NCBI GenBank assembly: GCA_934668285.1
Contig: CAKUNB010000072.1
Coordinates: 1-7,682, forward strand
Direction of reading: 5' to 3'
DNA from: an uncultured Oscillospiraceae bacterium
GTDB taxonomy: Bacteria > Bacillota > Clostridia > Oscillospirales > Oscillospiraceae
DNA length: 7,682 nucleotides
The notes under the pieces were generated by a model, which worked only from the letters and a program-made list of their open reading frames with translations, was not told where the DNA came from and ran no database searches. The translations under genes and the position numbers were made by a program. Positions 1-5,455 of the stretch are shown in pieces (positions within the stretch are counted from its first letter, which is position 1; each line of letters begins with the position of its first letter).

Positions 1-350
1 GCAATGATGTCCGCCGCGCGGTCAGAAGCCGGAAAGACGCGGTTCCCCCGCTCGGTTTTCAGCGGGCATCCGGCGGCCTCGAAAAACGCCATCGTGTCGG
101 CGGGAGAAAAGCCATGCAGGCAGCTGAAAAGGAATCGCCCGTTGCGCGGAATGCTCCGCAGCACCTCGTCGACGCTCGCGTTATTTGTTACATTGCAGCG
201 TCCCTTGCCGGTAATCGCGAGCTTTTTCCCAGGCCGGTCGTTTTTTTCCAGCAGAAGCACGCTTTTGCCGTTCTGTGCCGCCGTAATGGCCGCGAACATA
301 CCAGCAGCGCCGCCGCCGATCACGACGACCTCATTCACCGACTTTTTCAT
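1..350 (-). CDS. HI0933/YhiN-family FAD-dependent oxidoreductase, N-terminal part
   Basis: This is the first 116 codons of a flavoprotein; the rest runs off the left edge. The protein opens with a Rossmann dinucleotide-binding fold, VVVIGGGAAGMFAA at residues 8-21, which carries the GxGxxG motif for the ADP part of FAD. An acidic residue closes the second strand (LLLEKND, about 32-38). The family signature GKKLAITGKGRCNVTNN follows at about 41-57. That block is typical of the HI0933/YhiN proteins, often named aminoacetone oxidase family or, in some Clostridia, BaiN-like. The substrate cannot be told from this fragment, and characterised members differ. The ATG at 350 lies inside the end of the upstream regulator gene (20-nt overlap) and has no clear Shine-Dalgarno sequence, so it is probably translated by coupling. 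Family assignment is firm; function is open. Confidence 0.9.
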   Translation of the reverse strand, partial: MKKSVNEVVVIGGGAAGMFAAITAAQNGKSVLLLEKNDRPGKKLAITGKGRCNVTNNASVDEVLRSIPRNGRFLFSCLHGFSPADTMAFFEAAGCPLKTERGNRVFPASDRAADII

Positions 351-1191
351 AGACGTGATAGCTGTCCCAGAGGTTTTCCAGCCGGTCAAAAATCTGCGTC
401 GTCTCCTCGCGGCGCTTCGACGCGACAGAAACGATCAGCGCGTTGAGCACGCTCATCGGCGCGACCATCGAGTCCGCGAGCGAAACCATGTCGCTTTTTG
501 CGCACAGAACGTACTGCGCGTGCTGCGCAATCGGTGCGCTCGGGCAATCCGTCAGCGCAATGGTGTGCGCCCCCGCGTCGTGGGAAAACTCCATCGCGCG
601 AATCGCCGCAGTGGAATAGCGCGGGAAGCTGATGCCAACCAGCGCATCCTGCGGGGAAATGCGCACCAGCTGCTCGAACATCTGGCTGTCCGACGCGCAG
701 CTCACAAGGCGGACATCGTCAAAAATAAAGTTAAAGTAGTAGCTCAGGAAGGTCGCCAGCGCCGCCGAGGAGCGCAGGCCAAGAATATAAATGCGCCGCG
801 CACCGAGCAGCGCATCGACCGCGCCGTTAAAGGCTGCGCGGTCAATGCTCTCGACGGTCGAGCGGATTCGTTCCGCGTCGCTCTGCAAAACAGCGGACAG
901 CATGTCCTCGCCCTGCGCAATGCGCTCCGCGCCGACCTCAATGCGCTGTACAGAAGTCAGCCGGTTGAGCACCATTTCCTGCAGCGCGCGCTGCATCTCC
1001 GGATAGCCGTCATAGCCAAGCAGCGACGCAAAGCGCACGACGGTAGACTCGGAGACCTGCACGGTCTTTCCGAGCACGCTTGCCGTCTGGAAGGCGGCCT
1101 TGTCATATTCCTCAAGGATATATTGGGCAATGCGCTTCTGCCCCTTGGAAAACGCGGGGAGCTTCTTATGTATCACGGAAAGAATGTCCAT
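331..1191 (-). CDS. RpiR/MurR-family transcriptional regulator (HTH + SIS domain)
   Basis: This 286-residue protein has the normal length for its family. Residues 1-77 form the RpiR-type helix-turn-helix domain: the family pattern LPAFSKGQKRIAQYIL at 11-26 is followed by the recognition segment VSESTVVRFASLLGYDGYPE (46-65). Residues about 125-265 form a SIS (sugar isomerase) domain, with YILGLRSSAALATFLSYYF at 135-153 and VGISFPRYS at 185-193. In most sugar-sensing members the first loop is GxGxS; here it reads GLRSS, as in a subgroup of Firmicutes proteins, so a phosphosugar ligand should not be assumed. No sugar catabolic genes lie nearby. The gene starts 2 nt after the stop of the rluB-like gene, with a strong AAGGAGGA inside that gene's end. 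Its own last codons overlap the flavoprotein start, so the two are probably made together. The regulated target is unknown. Confidence 0.93.
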   Translation of the reverse strand: MDILSVIHKKLPAFSKGQKRIAQYILEEYDKAAFQTASVLGKTVQVSESTVVRFASLLGYDGYPEMQRALQEMVLNRLTSVQRIEVGAERIAQGEDMLSAVLQSDAERIRSTVESIDRAAFNGAVDALLGARRIYILGLRSSAALATFLSYYFNFIFDDVRLVSCASDSQMFEQLVRISPQDALVGISFPRYSTAAIRAMEFSHDAGAHTIALTDCPSAPIAQHAQYVLCAKSDMVSLADSMVAPMSVLNALIVSVASKRREETTQIFDRLENLWDSYHVYEKVGE

Positions 1192-1193
1192 CC

Positions 1194-1907
1194 TCAGGCT
1201 TCCTCCTTAATGAGCTGTTTTTGTTCCTGCGCGGTCAGATAGCGCCACTTCCCGACCGGAAGCGTGCCAAGCGAGAGGCTCCCCTCCCGCACACGGCACA
1301 AACGGCGGACGCGAAGCCCCGTCGCCTCGCACATGCGGCGAATCTGGCGGTTGCGCCCCTCAAAAATCGTAATTTCAAATGTCGCCTTTTCCTCAGACTG
1401 CCGCAGCAGCCGTACGCGCGGGACACGAATCTGGTAGCCGTCGAGGACGATCGGGCGGGCAAGCCGCTCTGCCGCACCGTCAAGCGCGCCGGAAACCGTC
1501 ACCTCGTAGACCTTCTCCGTCTCGCCGCGCGGGTGCATCAGCCGGTTTGCAAATGCGCCGTCGTTGGTCAGCAGCAGCAGGCCCTCCGAGGCGTAGTCCA
1601 GCCGCCCAACAGGATAGACACGGCAGCCGCAGTCCCTGACCAGCTCCGCCACCGTCGGCCTTCCCAGCTCGTCGGAGAGCGTCGTCACATAGCCGCGCGG
1701 CTTGTGCAGCATCAGATAAACGGCCTCGTTCTTTTTCGGCAGCGGACGGCCGGAGACGGTAATGGAGTCCGTCTCCGGATCGGCAGACTGCCCAAGCACG
1801 GCAGTCTGCCCGTTGACGCGGACAGCGCCGTCAGCAATCAGCCGCTCCGCCGCGCGTCGGGAGGCAATTCCGTGCTCGGACAGGATTTTTTGCAGTCTCT
1901 GCTTCAT
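1194..1907 (-). CDS. rluB: RsuA/RluB-family rRNA pseudouridine synthase
   Basis: This 237-residue enzyme converts a uridine in ribosomal RNA to pseudouridine. Residues 1-about 60 are an S4 RNA-binding domain (MKQRLQKILSEHGIASRRAAE, then the VRVNG turn near 29-33). The catalytic domain follows, with GRLDYASEGLLLLTNDG at 101-117; Asp104 matches the family's catalytic aspartate. EGRNRQIRRM at 183-192 is the conserved late motif of the RsuA/RluB/RluE/RluF group. Most relatives have Thr where this protein has Ser107, a mild change. The open frame extends upstream to 2090, but the 61 extra residues are unlike the family and lie over dacF. The ATG at 1907 has GGAGG six bases upstream and begins exactly at the S4 domain, so it is the start chosen. 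The symbol is by family resemblance; 23S versus 16S specificity is not proven by sequence. Confidence 0.93.
   Translation of the reverse strand: MKQRLQKILSEHGIASRRAAERLIADGAVRVNGQTAVLGQSADPETDSITVSGRPLPKKNEAVYLMLHKPRGYVTTLSDELGRPTVAELVRDCGCRVYPVGRLDYASEGLLLLTNDGAFANRLMHPRGETEKVYEVTVSGALDGAAERLARPIVLDGYQIRVPRVRLLRQSEEKATFEITIFEGRNRQIRRMCEATGLRVRRLCRVREGSLSLGTLPVGKWRYLTAQEQKQLIKEEA
1201..1208 (-). promoter_or_regulatory. Strong ribosome binding site of the rpiR-like gene
   Basis: AAGGAGGA on the minus strand lies nine bases before the ATG at 1191 and encodes part of the last codons of the rluB-like gene. The strong site suggests the regulator is translated independently, not only by read-through from the gene before it. 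Confidence 0.8.
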
Positions 1908-2946
1908 AGAATTCCTCCGTTTTGCCCCAAAGGAGGCGAATTGTTGCGATTCGTCGCTCGCCGAGATAGACGGCGGCGCTTCCGGCAAAGGTGCCGGGGA
2001 TTCCGGCGGAAAACGCCTGCCGGGGATACAGCAGCCGCAGCGTAACCTGTTCCGCATCAGATGCGTAGAGCGACACGCTGTCGCCCGCAAGGAGCGTTGC
2101 CTCCGTGCCGTCCATCAGCGGAATTTTCGTCACCGGCATGCGCAGCTGCACGACCTCCCGCTCCTGATAGAGCGAAAAGCCGTAATCATAGAGGCCGGTG
2201 TGATCGAGCCAGTCATTCCCGTCGTTGACGGTCACAACGATCAGCCGCCGCCCGTTTCGCTCCGCCGCGCTGACGAGAATGCGTCCGGCCGCCTTGGTAT
2301 AGCCGGTTTTCACGCCGATCGCGCCCTCCACCGACCAGAGGAGCTTATTGTGATTGGTAAAGCACCGCTCGCCGCAGCGGTACTGCTTGGTCGAAACGAT
2401 CTCGCGGAACAGTGGGTTTTTCAGCGCATAGGCAGTCAGCACCGCAAGATCACGCGCCGTAGAATAGTGCGCCTCGCCGTCCAGCCCGTTCGGGTTTTCG
2501 AAGGACGAATTTGACATTCCGAGGCTCTGCGCCTTGAGATTCATCAGAACGACAAATTCCTCCACCGAGCCGCTGCACGCCAGCGCCAGCGCAATTGCCG
2601 CATCGTTTCCGGAGTGCAGCATCATGCCGTAGAGCAGGTCGCGGATCGTCAGCGCCTCTCCGGCCTTCAGATAGATCGACGAGCCTTCAATATTGGCCGC
2701 CTCCGGCGGAATAATAAACTCACAGTCCGGATCGCAGTGCTCCAGCACGACAATTGCCGTCATAATCTTCGTCGTGCTGGCAATCAGGGAGCGGCGGTCG
2801 GCCTGCTTTTCAAACAGAACCGCGCCGGTATCCGCATCCATCATGATTGCGCCGGCCGCGCTGCACGACGGAGCCGCCGCGCAGGGCAGGGTAAAAAGGA
2901 CGGCAGCAGCAATTGCGGCTGCCGTTGCAAATAATCGTCTCCGCAT
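1831..2946 (-). CDS. dacF: D-alanyl-D-alanine carboxypeptidase (DacF-type penicillin-binding protein)
   Basis: This secreted, serine-active enzyme removes the terminal D-Ala from peptidoglycan pentapeptides. Counting from the ATG at 2946 (371 residues), it has an Arg-rich start and a hydrophobic signal peptide with likely cleavage after PCAAA near residue 25. The three penicillin-binding motifs follow in order: S57-T-T-K60, S112-G-N114 and K213-T-G215. A beta-rich C-terminal domain of the PBP5_C kind spans about 262-338. Upstream GTG (2955) and ATG (2952) codons are in frame; I prefer 2946 because GGTGAT at 2951-2956 matches the extended Shine-Dalgarno at good spacing. The C-terminus is odd. 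After about residue 338 the tail (WGKTEEFYEAETAKNP and on) is hydrophilic, has no visible amphipathic membrane anchor, and runs 77 nt into the rluB-like gene. The protein may be soluble, or the end may reflect a frame error. Between ytfJ and rluB, in a spore-former, it could act in vegetative or forespore wall. Confidence 0.93.
   Translation of the reverse strand: MRRRLFATAAAIAAAVLFTLPCAAAPSCSAAGAIMMDADTGAVLFEKQADRRSLIASTTKIMTAIVVLEHCDPDCEFIIPPEAANIEGSSIYLKAGEALTIRDLLYGMMLHSGNDAAIALALACSGSVEEFVVLMNLKAQSLGMSNSSFENPNGLDGEAHYSTARDLAVLTAYALKNPLFREIVSTKQYRCGERCFTNHNKLLWSVEGAIGVKTGYTKAAGRILVSAAERNGRRLIVVTVNDGNDWLDHTGLYDYGFSLYQEREVVQLRMPVTKIPLMDGTEATLLAGDSVSLYASDAEQVTLRLLYPRQAFSAGIPGTFAGSAAVYLGERRIATIRLLWGKTEEFYEAETAKNPVRARNCLPTRGGAADC
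1913..1918 (-). promoter_or_regulatory. Ribosome binding site of the rluB-like gene, inside dacF
   Basis: GGAGGA on the minus strand, with GGAGG ending six bases before the ATG at 1907. It fixes the start at the S4 domain and rules out the longer upstream open frame. It lies within the dacF coding region. Confidence 0.85.
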
Positions 2947-2950
2947 ACTC

Positions 2951-2956
2951 ATCACC
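2951..2956 (-). promoter_or_regulatory. Likely Shine-Dalgarno deciding the dacF start
   Basis: GGTGAT matches the 3' half of the extended consensus AAGGAGGTGATC. It overlaps the GTG (2955) and ATG (2952) candidates and sits at suitable spacing for the ATG at 2946. No AGGAGG-like site serves the two upstream codons. Confidence 0.5.
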
Positions 2957-2993
2957 GAGGTTAGCGTTCCCCGCGATGAGAAAATCTCCCCTG

Positions 2994-3383
2994 TTAAATT
3001 CCGGAAGTCGTCTGCTGATTCGGGCTGACCAGCTCGATGAGCTTGTCCAGCAGCGCGGGCAGCTGCTCCATGGCGCGCTCGGACGCGGATTTTGCCGGCT
3101 CGTCAATCGGAAGCACGCGCACGCGCTCGCCCTGAATGATCACGACCGCAACCGGCGTTACCTTCACGCCGCAGCCCGCGCCGCCGGAAAAGCTGCCCTC
3201 GGGCCTCGGCTGCTTCGACGGAAGGTCTGCGCCACCGGAGCCAAAGCCCATCGAAATCTTGGAAATCGGCACCAGCGTTACGCCCTGCGCAACCGTGATA
3301 GGCGAGCCGACAACGGTGTTTGCGTCCACCGTCTCGCGAATGTTGGCCATAATGGCCTGAATCGTCTCAGGAATTTTGTTCAT
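2994..3383 (-). CDS. ytfJ: GerW/YtfJ family sporulation protein
   Basis: This small protein of 129 residues matches the Spore_YtfJ (GerW) family. The order of blocks is characteristic: an N-terminal helix ending in NIRETVDANTVVGSPI (14-29), a strand VTLVPISKISMGFGSGG (35-51), a glycine-rich turn FSGGAGCGVKVTPVAVVII (65-83), and a C-terminal helix rich in Leu (AMEQLPALLDKLIELV, 104-119). In Bacillus subtilis the homologue is a forespore-made protein needed for normal spore germination; its biochemical role is not settled. The start at 3383 has AGGAGGT eight bases upstream, inside the end of scpB, and the coding regions overlap by 17 nt. It ends with TAA, followed by the only sizeable gap in this operon. 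Its presence is the main sign that the host makes spores or descends from a spore-former. Confidence 0.93.
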   Translation of the reverse strand: MNKIPETIQAIMANIRETVDANTVVGSPITVAQGVTLVPISKISMGFGSGGADLPSKQPRPEGSFSGGAGCGVKVTPVAVVIIQGERVRVLPIDEPAKSASERAMEQLPALLDKLIELVSPNQQTTSGI

Positions 3384-3942
3384 GCTGCTCTACCTCCTGT
3401 TGAATTTCGGGAATTTCCTTCTTGCCAAACTGCATTTTTTCAATCTCCGGCAGCTCGTCGAGCGACTGCAGGCCGAAGGTACGCAAAAAGTCCGGCGTTG
3501 TGCGGAATAATGTTGGCCGTCCGGGGACGTTCAGCTTTCCGCATTCCTCGATCAGATGCTTATTCAGCAGCGCACCGACGCTGTAGGAGCTGTCAACGCC
3601 GCGAATCTGCTCGATATAGGCCCGCGTTGCGGGCTGGTAATAGGCGATGATGGTCAGCGTTTCCAGCTGCGAGGAGGAAAGCTTCGGCGGCCTGCGCGTT
3701 TCCAGCGCCTTGGTAATATAGCCGGACATCTCGCCCGAGGAGCAAAGCTGATACGCCGCGCCGAGGCGCACCATACGGATACCCCGCCGCTCAAAGGCCA
3801 GCCGGTCCATCAGGCTCTGCGCCGCGCGGTCGATCTCGTCGGTATCGCACTCCGCCGCCATCGCCAGCCGCTGCGTCTCCACCGGCTCCCCTGCCGCAAA
3901 CAGAATCGCCTCAATAATTCTCTCAAGCTCCGCTTGTTCCAT
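3367..3942 (-). CDS. scpB: Segregation and condensation protein B (ScpB, condensin subunit)
   Basis: ScpB binds as a dimer to the ScpA kleisin and, with SMC, forms the bacterial condensin that compacts and separates newly copied chromosomes. The 191-residue product has two winged-helix regions. The first starts at LERIIEAILFAAGEPV (6-21). The second includes LSSSQLETLTIIAYYQPATR (88-107), the segment RGVDSSYSVGALLNKHLIEE (114-133), and the highly conserved GRPTLFRTTPDFLRTFGLQSLDELP (141-165). The tail after 165 is acidic and Gln-rich, as is common. The open frame reaches 3996, but the 18 extra residues are Arg-rich and unlike the family. The ATG at 3942 has GGAG seven bases upstream and begins at the conserved helix. 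It overlaps the end of scpA by 20 nt and the start of ytfJ by 17 nt, which suggests coupled translation. Confidence 0.95.
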   Translation of the reverse strand: MEQAELERIIEAILFAAGEPVETQRLAMAAECDTDEIDRAAQSLMDRLAFERRGIRMVRLGAAYQLCSSGEMSGYITKALETRRPPKLSSSQLETLTIIAYYQPATRAYIEQIRGVDSSYSVGALLNKHLIEECGKLNVPGRPTLFRTTPDFLRTFGLQSLDELPEIEKMQFGKKEIPEIQQEVEQHEQNS

Positions 3943-4732
3943 CCAAATTCTCCGTCTTCTCGTCCGGCATCTTGCAGAAGCGAACGGTAATATCATCGTC
4001 GTCGCCGTCCTCTAGGGCAATCGAGCTGGTGCGGCAAAGCTCCAGCACCGCGAGGAAGGTCGCAACGATCTCGCTGCGCGAGCGGCTGCCCTGAAACAGG
4101 CTACGGAACTTCGCAATGCCGCGCATCAGCAGGCGCTTGAGCACCTGCGCGGCCTTTTTCGTCACGGGGTACGGCTCCGTGCCGACAATCCCTTTGAAAT
4201 TCGAAACCGGCGGCGGCATTTTCCGCTCGTTCCGGTCGGCCAGCAGCGCAAAGGCGCGCAGAAGATCCTCCGGCTCGTGGCGGTAGCGGTAGGTATTGTC
4301 GCGCTGAAACGGCTCTGGCTGCTTGGTAAAGAGGTTGCAGCCGATCTCGTTGCGCGGCTCCAGAAACGAAACCGCCGTCCGAATCTGCGCATAAGCATCC
4401 GCCCGCTGGCGCTCCTCGAGTGAGCGGATGAGCAGCTCCATCTCGCTCATTGCCTCCTCCCGCTCCGCGGCGGAAAGCAGCATTTTTGTCTTGATGAGCA
4501 TCAGGTAGGAGGCCATCGAAATGAACTCGCTCGCAATCTCCATATCCAGCCGCTTCATGCTGTCAAGATACGCAAGGTACTGCTCTAAAATGGAGGTAAT
4601 GCTGACATCCTGAATCTCTATTTTGTTTTTACTCAACAGGAGCAGGATCGTATCAAGCGGTCCGTCAAAATCCTCCGGCAGAGCATCCCGCGTCCGCATG
4701 ACACCGGTCAGGTGGTACCTTGGTTCTTCCAT
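3923..4732 (-). CDS. scpA: Segregation and condensation protein A (ScpA, kleisin)
   Basis: ScpA is the kleisin that bridges the SMC heads and recruits ScpB in the bacterial condensin. The 269-residue product begins with a short leader and then the family hallmark FDGPLDTILLLLSKNKIEIQ (22-41), followed by ITSILEQYLAYL (45-56) and the long helix ASEFISMASYLMLIKTKMLL (67-86) that contacts the SMC neck. A charged, Gln/Arg-rich linker spans about 90-190. The C-terminal winged helix (about 195-250, SLFQGSRSRSEIVATFLAVL) would contact the other SMC head. A cluster of acidic residues, EDGDDDD, lies at 241-247. An in-frame TTG at 4744 exists, but the ATG at 4732 has GAGG six bases upstream and is preferred. 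It is the first gene of its operon, about 55 nt after the predicted transcription start. Confidence 0.95.
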   Translation of the reverse strand: MEEPRYHLTGVMRTRDALPEDFDGPLDTILLLLSKNKIEIQDVSITSILEQYLAYLDSMKRLDMEIASEFISMASYLMLIKTKMLLSAAEREEAMSEMELLIRSLEERQRADAYAQIRTAVSFLEPRNEIGCNLFTKQPEPFQRDNTYRYRHEPEDLLRAFALLADRNERKMPPPVSNFKGIVGTEPYPVTKKAAQVLKRLLMRGIAKFRSLFQGSRSRSEIVATFLAVLELCRTSSIALEDGDDDDITVRFCKMPDEKTENLDGTSGA

Positions 4733-4738
4733 TGGCTG

Positions 4739-4742
4739 CCTC
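4739..4742 (-). promoter_or_regulatory. Ribosome binding site that decides the scpA start
   Basis: GAGG on the minus strand ends six bases before the ATG at 4732. It overlaps the in-frame TTG at 4744, so that TTG cannot use it; this favours the ATG. Confidence 0.6.
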
Positions 4743-4781
4743 AATTATCGCGCCGCGCTGCCTGCGGGCGCAGTATCAAAA

Positions 4782-4791
4782 AATAGCTATT
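4782..4791. repeat. 10-bp perfect palindrome at the predicted scpA transcription start
   Basis: AATAGCTATT is a perfect inverted repeat that covers the predicted start site of the scpA transcript. On the minus strand it is followed by a T-run. It could be an operator, or chance in an AT-rich promoter. No known operator matches it that I can name. Confidence 0.35.
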
Positions 4792-4793
4792 AT

Positions 4794-4822
4794 AGTATAG
4801 CATTATTTTCTCCGCTCCGCAA
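4794..4822 (-). promoter_or_regulatory. Sigma-A-type promoter for the scpA operon
   Basis: Minus-strand -35 box TTGCGG (4817-4822) and -10 box TATACT (4794-4799) are separated by exactly 17 nt. TG lies just upstream of the -10 (TGCTATACT), which gives an extended -10. A second near-perfect TATAAT overlaps the end of the box, but its spacing to the -35 would be 22 nt. The predicted transcription start is near 4787, giving a leader of about 55 nt before scpA. It stands between the engB terminator and scpA, the only real intergenic space in the window, and likely drives all seven downstream genes. Confidence 0.8.
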
Positions 4823-4825
4823 CAT

Positions 4826-4859
4826 AAAAAATCGGCTGTGCAAAAAATCACAGCCGATT
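4826..4859 (-). terminator. Intrinsic terminator after engB
   Basis: On the minus strand an 11-bp perfect stem (AATCGGCTGTG, paired with CACAGCCGATT) encloses an 8-nt loop and is followed at once by a run of T residues. The stem arms are at 4849-4859 and 4830-4840, and the T-run lies at 4826-4831. It starts 8 bases after the engB stop, so it should end the lon-engB transcript. In the other direction there is no T-run, so it is unlikely to be two-way. Confidence 0.93.
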
Positions 4860-4867
4860 CTCAAGTA

Positions 4868-5455
4868 TTACTGCCCGCAGGCGCGGACGATTGCACTCAG
4901 AAGCTCTCCGCGGCCCGTGCCCTTCTCTGCCGAGAACGGAATGACCGCAATGTCGTCGGCAAGCTCCAACTTTTCCCGAATGACCGCCATGTTCGGCTCG
5001 ATCTCGCTCTTTTTCAGCTTGTCCAGCTTGTTGGCGACAACCGCAAAGGGTCTGCCGGTGCTTGCAAACAGCCGCGCCATCACAACGTCGAGCGCTGTCG
5101 GCGCGTGCCGCGCGTCAACGATCATCACACCGAGGGAAATGGCCTCCGGCTGCGCAAAATAGCGCTCCATCAGCTTTCCCCAGCGCTCCTTTTCAGAAGC
5201 AGCAACCTGCGCATAGCCGTAACCGGGCAGATCGACAAAGTAAGCCTTCCCATCCACGTTGAAGTAGTTAATGTGGATGGTCTTTCCGGGCTTCTGGCCG
5301 ACGCGGGCAAAATTCTTGCGCTGCAAAATGCAATTGAGCACAGAGGACTTGCCGACGTTGGACTTACCGGCAAAGGCAATCTGCGGCAGGCCGTCGGTCA
5401 GAAAATCCTTCGCCGTCGCTGCTGAACGGACGAATGTCACCTTCTGCAGATTCAT
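4868..5455 (-). CDS. engB: Ribosome biogenesis GTP-binding protein EngB/YsxC
   Basis: EngB (YsxC/YihA) is a small, usually essential GTPase that helps assemble the large ribosomal subunit. At 195 residues this copy is the usual single-domain length. All GTPase motifs are present in order: G1 GKSNVGKS (30-37), the G2 threonine in PGKT (T59), G3 DLPG (75-78, within FVDLPGYGYA), G4 NKLD (142-145) and G5 SAEKG (175-179). The start at 5455 overlaps the lon stop as ATGA, with AAGGGG eight bases upstream inside lon. The lon-engB order is common in Firmicutes. The gene ends in TAA and an intrinsic terminator starts 8 bases later. Confidence 0.97.
   Translation of the reverse strand: MNLQKVTFVRSAATAKDFLTDGLPQIAFAGKSNVGKSSVLNCILQRKNFARVGQKPGKTIHINYFNVDGKAYFVDLPGYGYAQVAASEKERWGKLMERYFAQPEAISLGVMIVDARHAPTALDVVMARLFASTGRPFAVVANKLDKLKKSEIEPNMAVIREKLELADDIAVIPFSAEKGTGRGELLSAIVRACGQ

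Noticed and set aside
4..1242. A 412-codon open frame on the plus strand
   Set aside because: It lies opposite the flavoprotein, the rpiR-like gene and the end of the rluB-like gene, all with clear family motifs. Its product is Arg/Ala/His-rich without domains. Long antisense frames are expected from GC-rich codon use.
1080..2045. A 321-codon open frame on the plus strand
   Set aside because: It is antisense to rluB and the start of rpiR, has low-complexity Arg/Pro/Ala content, and no recognisable domain or ribosome binding site.
1908..2090. N-terminal extension of the rluB-like gene
   Set aside because: The 61 extra residues are unlike the S4 domain, overlap dacF in another frame, and a strong ribosome binding site serves the ATG at 1907.
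2978..2988. Small inverted repeat GAGA-AAA-TCTC between ytfJ and dacF as a terminator
   Set aside because: The stem is only 4 bp and no T-run follows on the minus strand. Transcription probably continues into dacF.
2810..3106. A 98-codon minus-strand open frame across the ytfJ/dacF junction
   Set aside because: It overlaps two well-supported genes in another frame and has a Ser/Arg-rich sequence with no domain.
3943..3996. N-terminal extension of scpB
   Set aside because: The 18 residues are Arg-rich, overlap scpA, and are absent from the family pattern; GGAG precedes the ATG at 3942.
4750..4771. GC-rich hairpin in the scpA leader as a riboswitch or attenuator
   Set aside because: Only a 5-bp stem (GCGCC with GGCGC) around a 12-nt loop, in a leader of about 55 nt. 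That is too short for any riboswitch class I know, and it has no terminator-like T-run.
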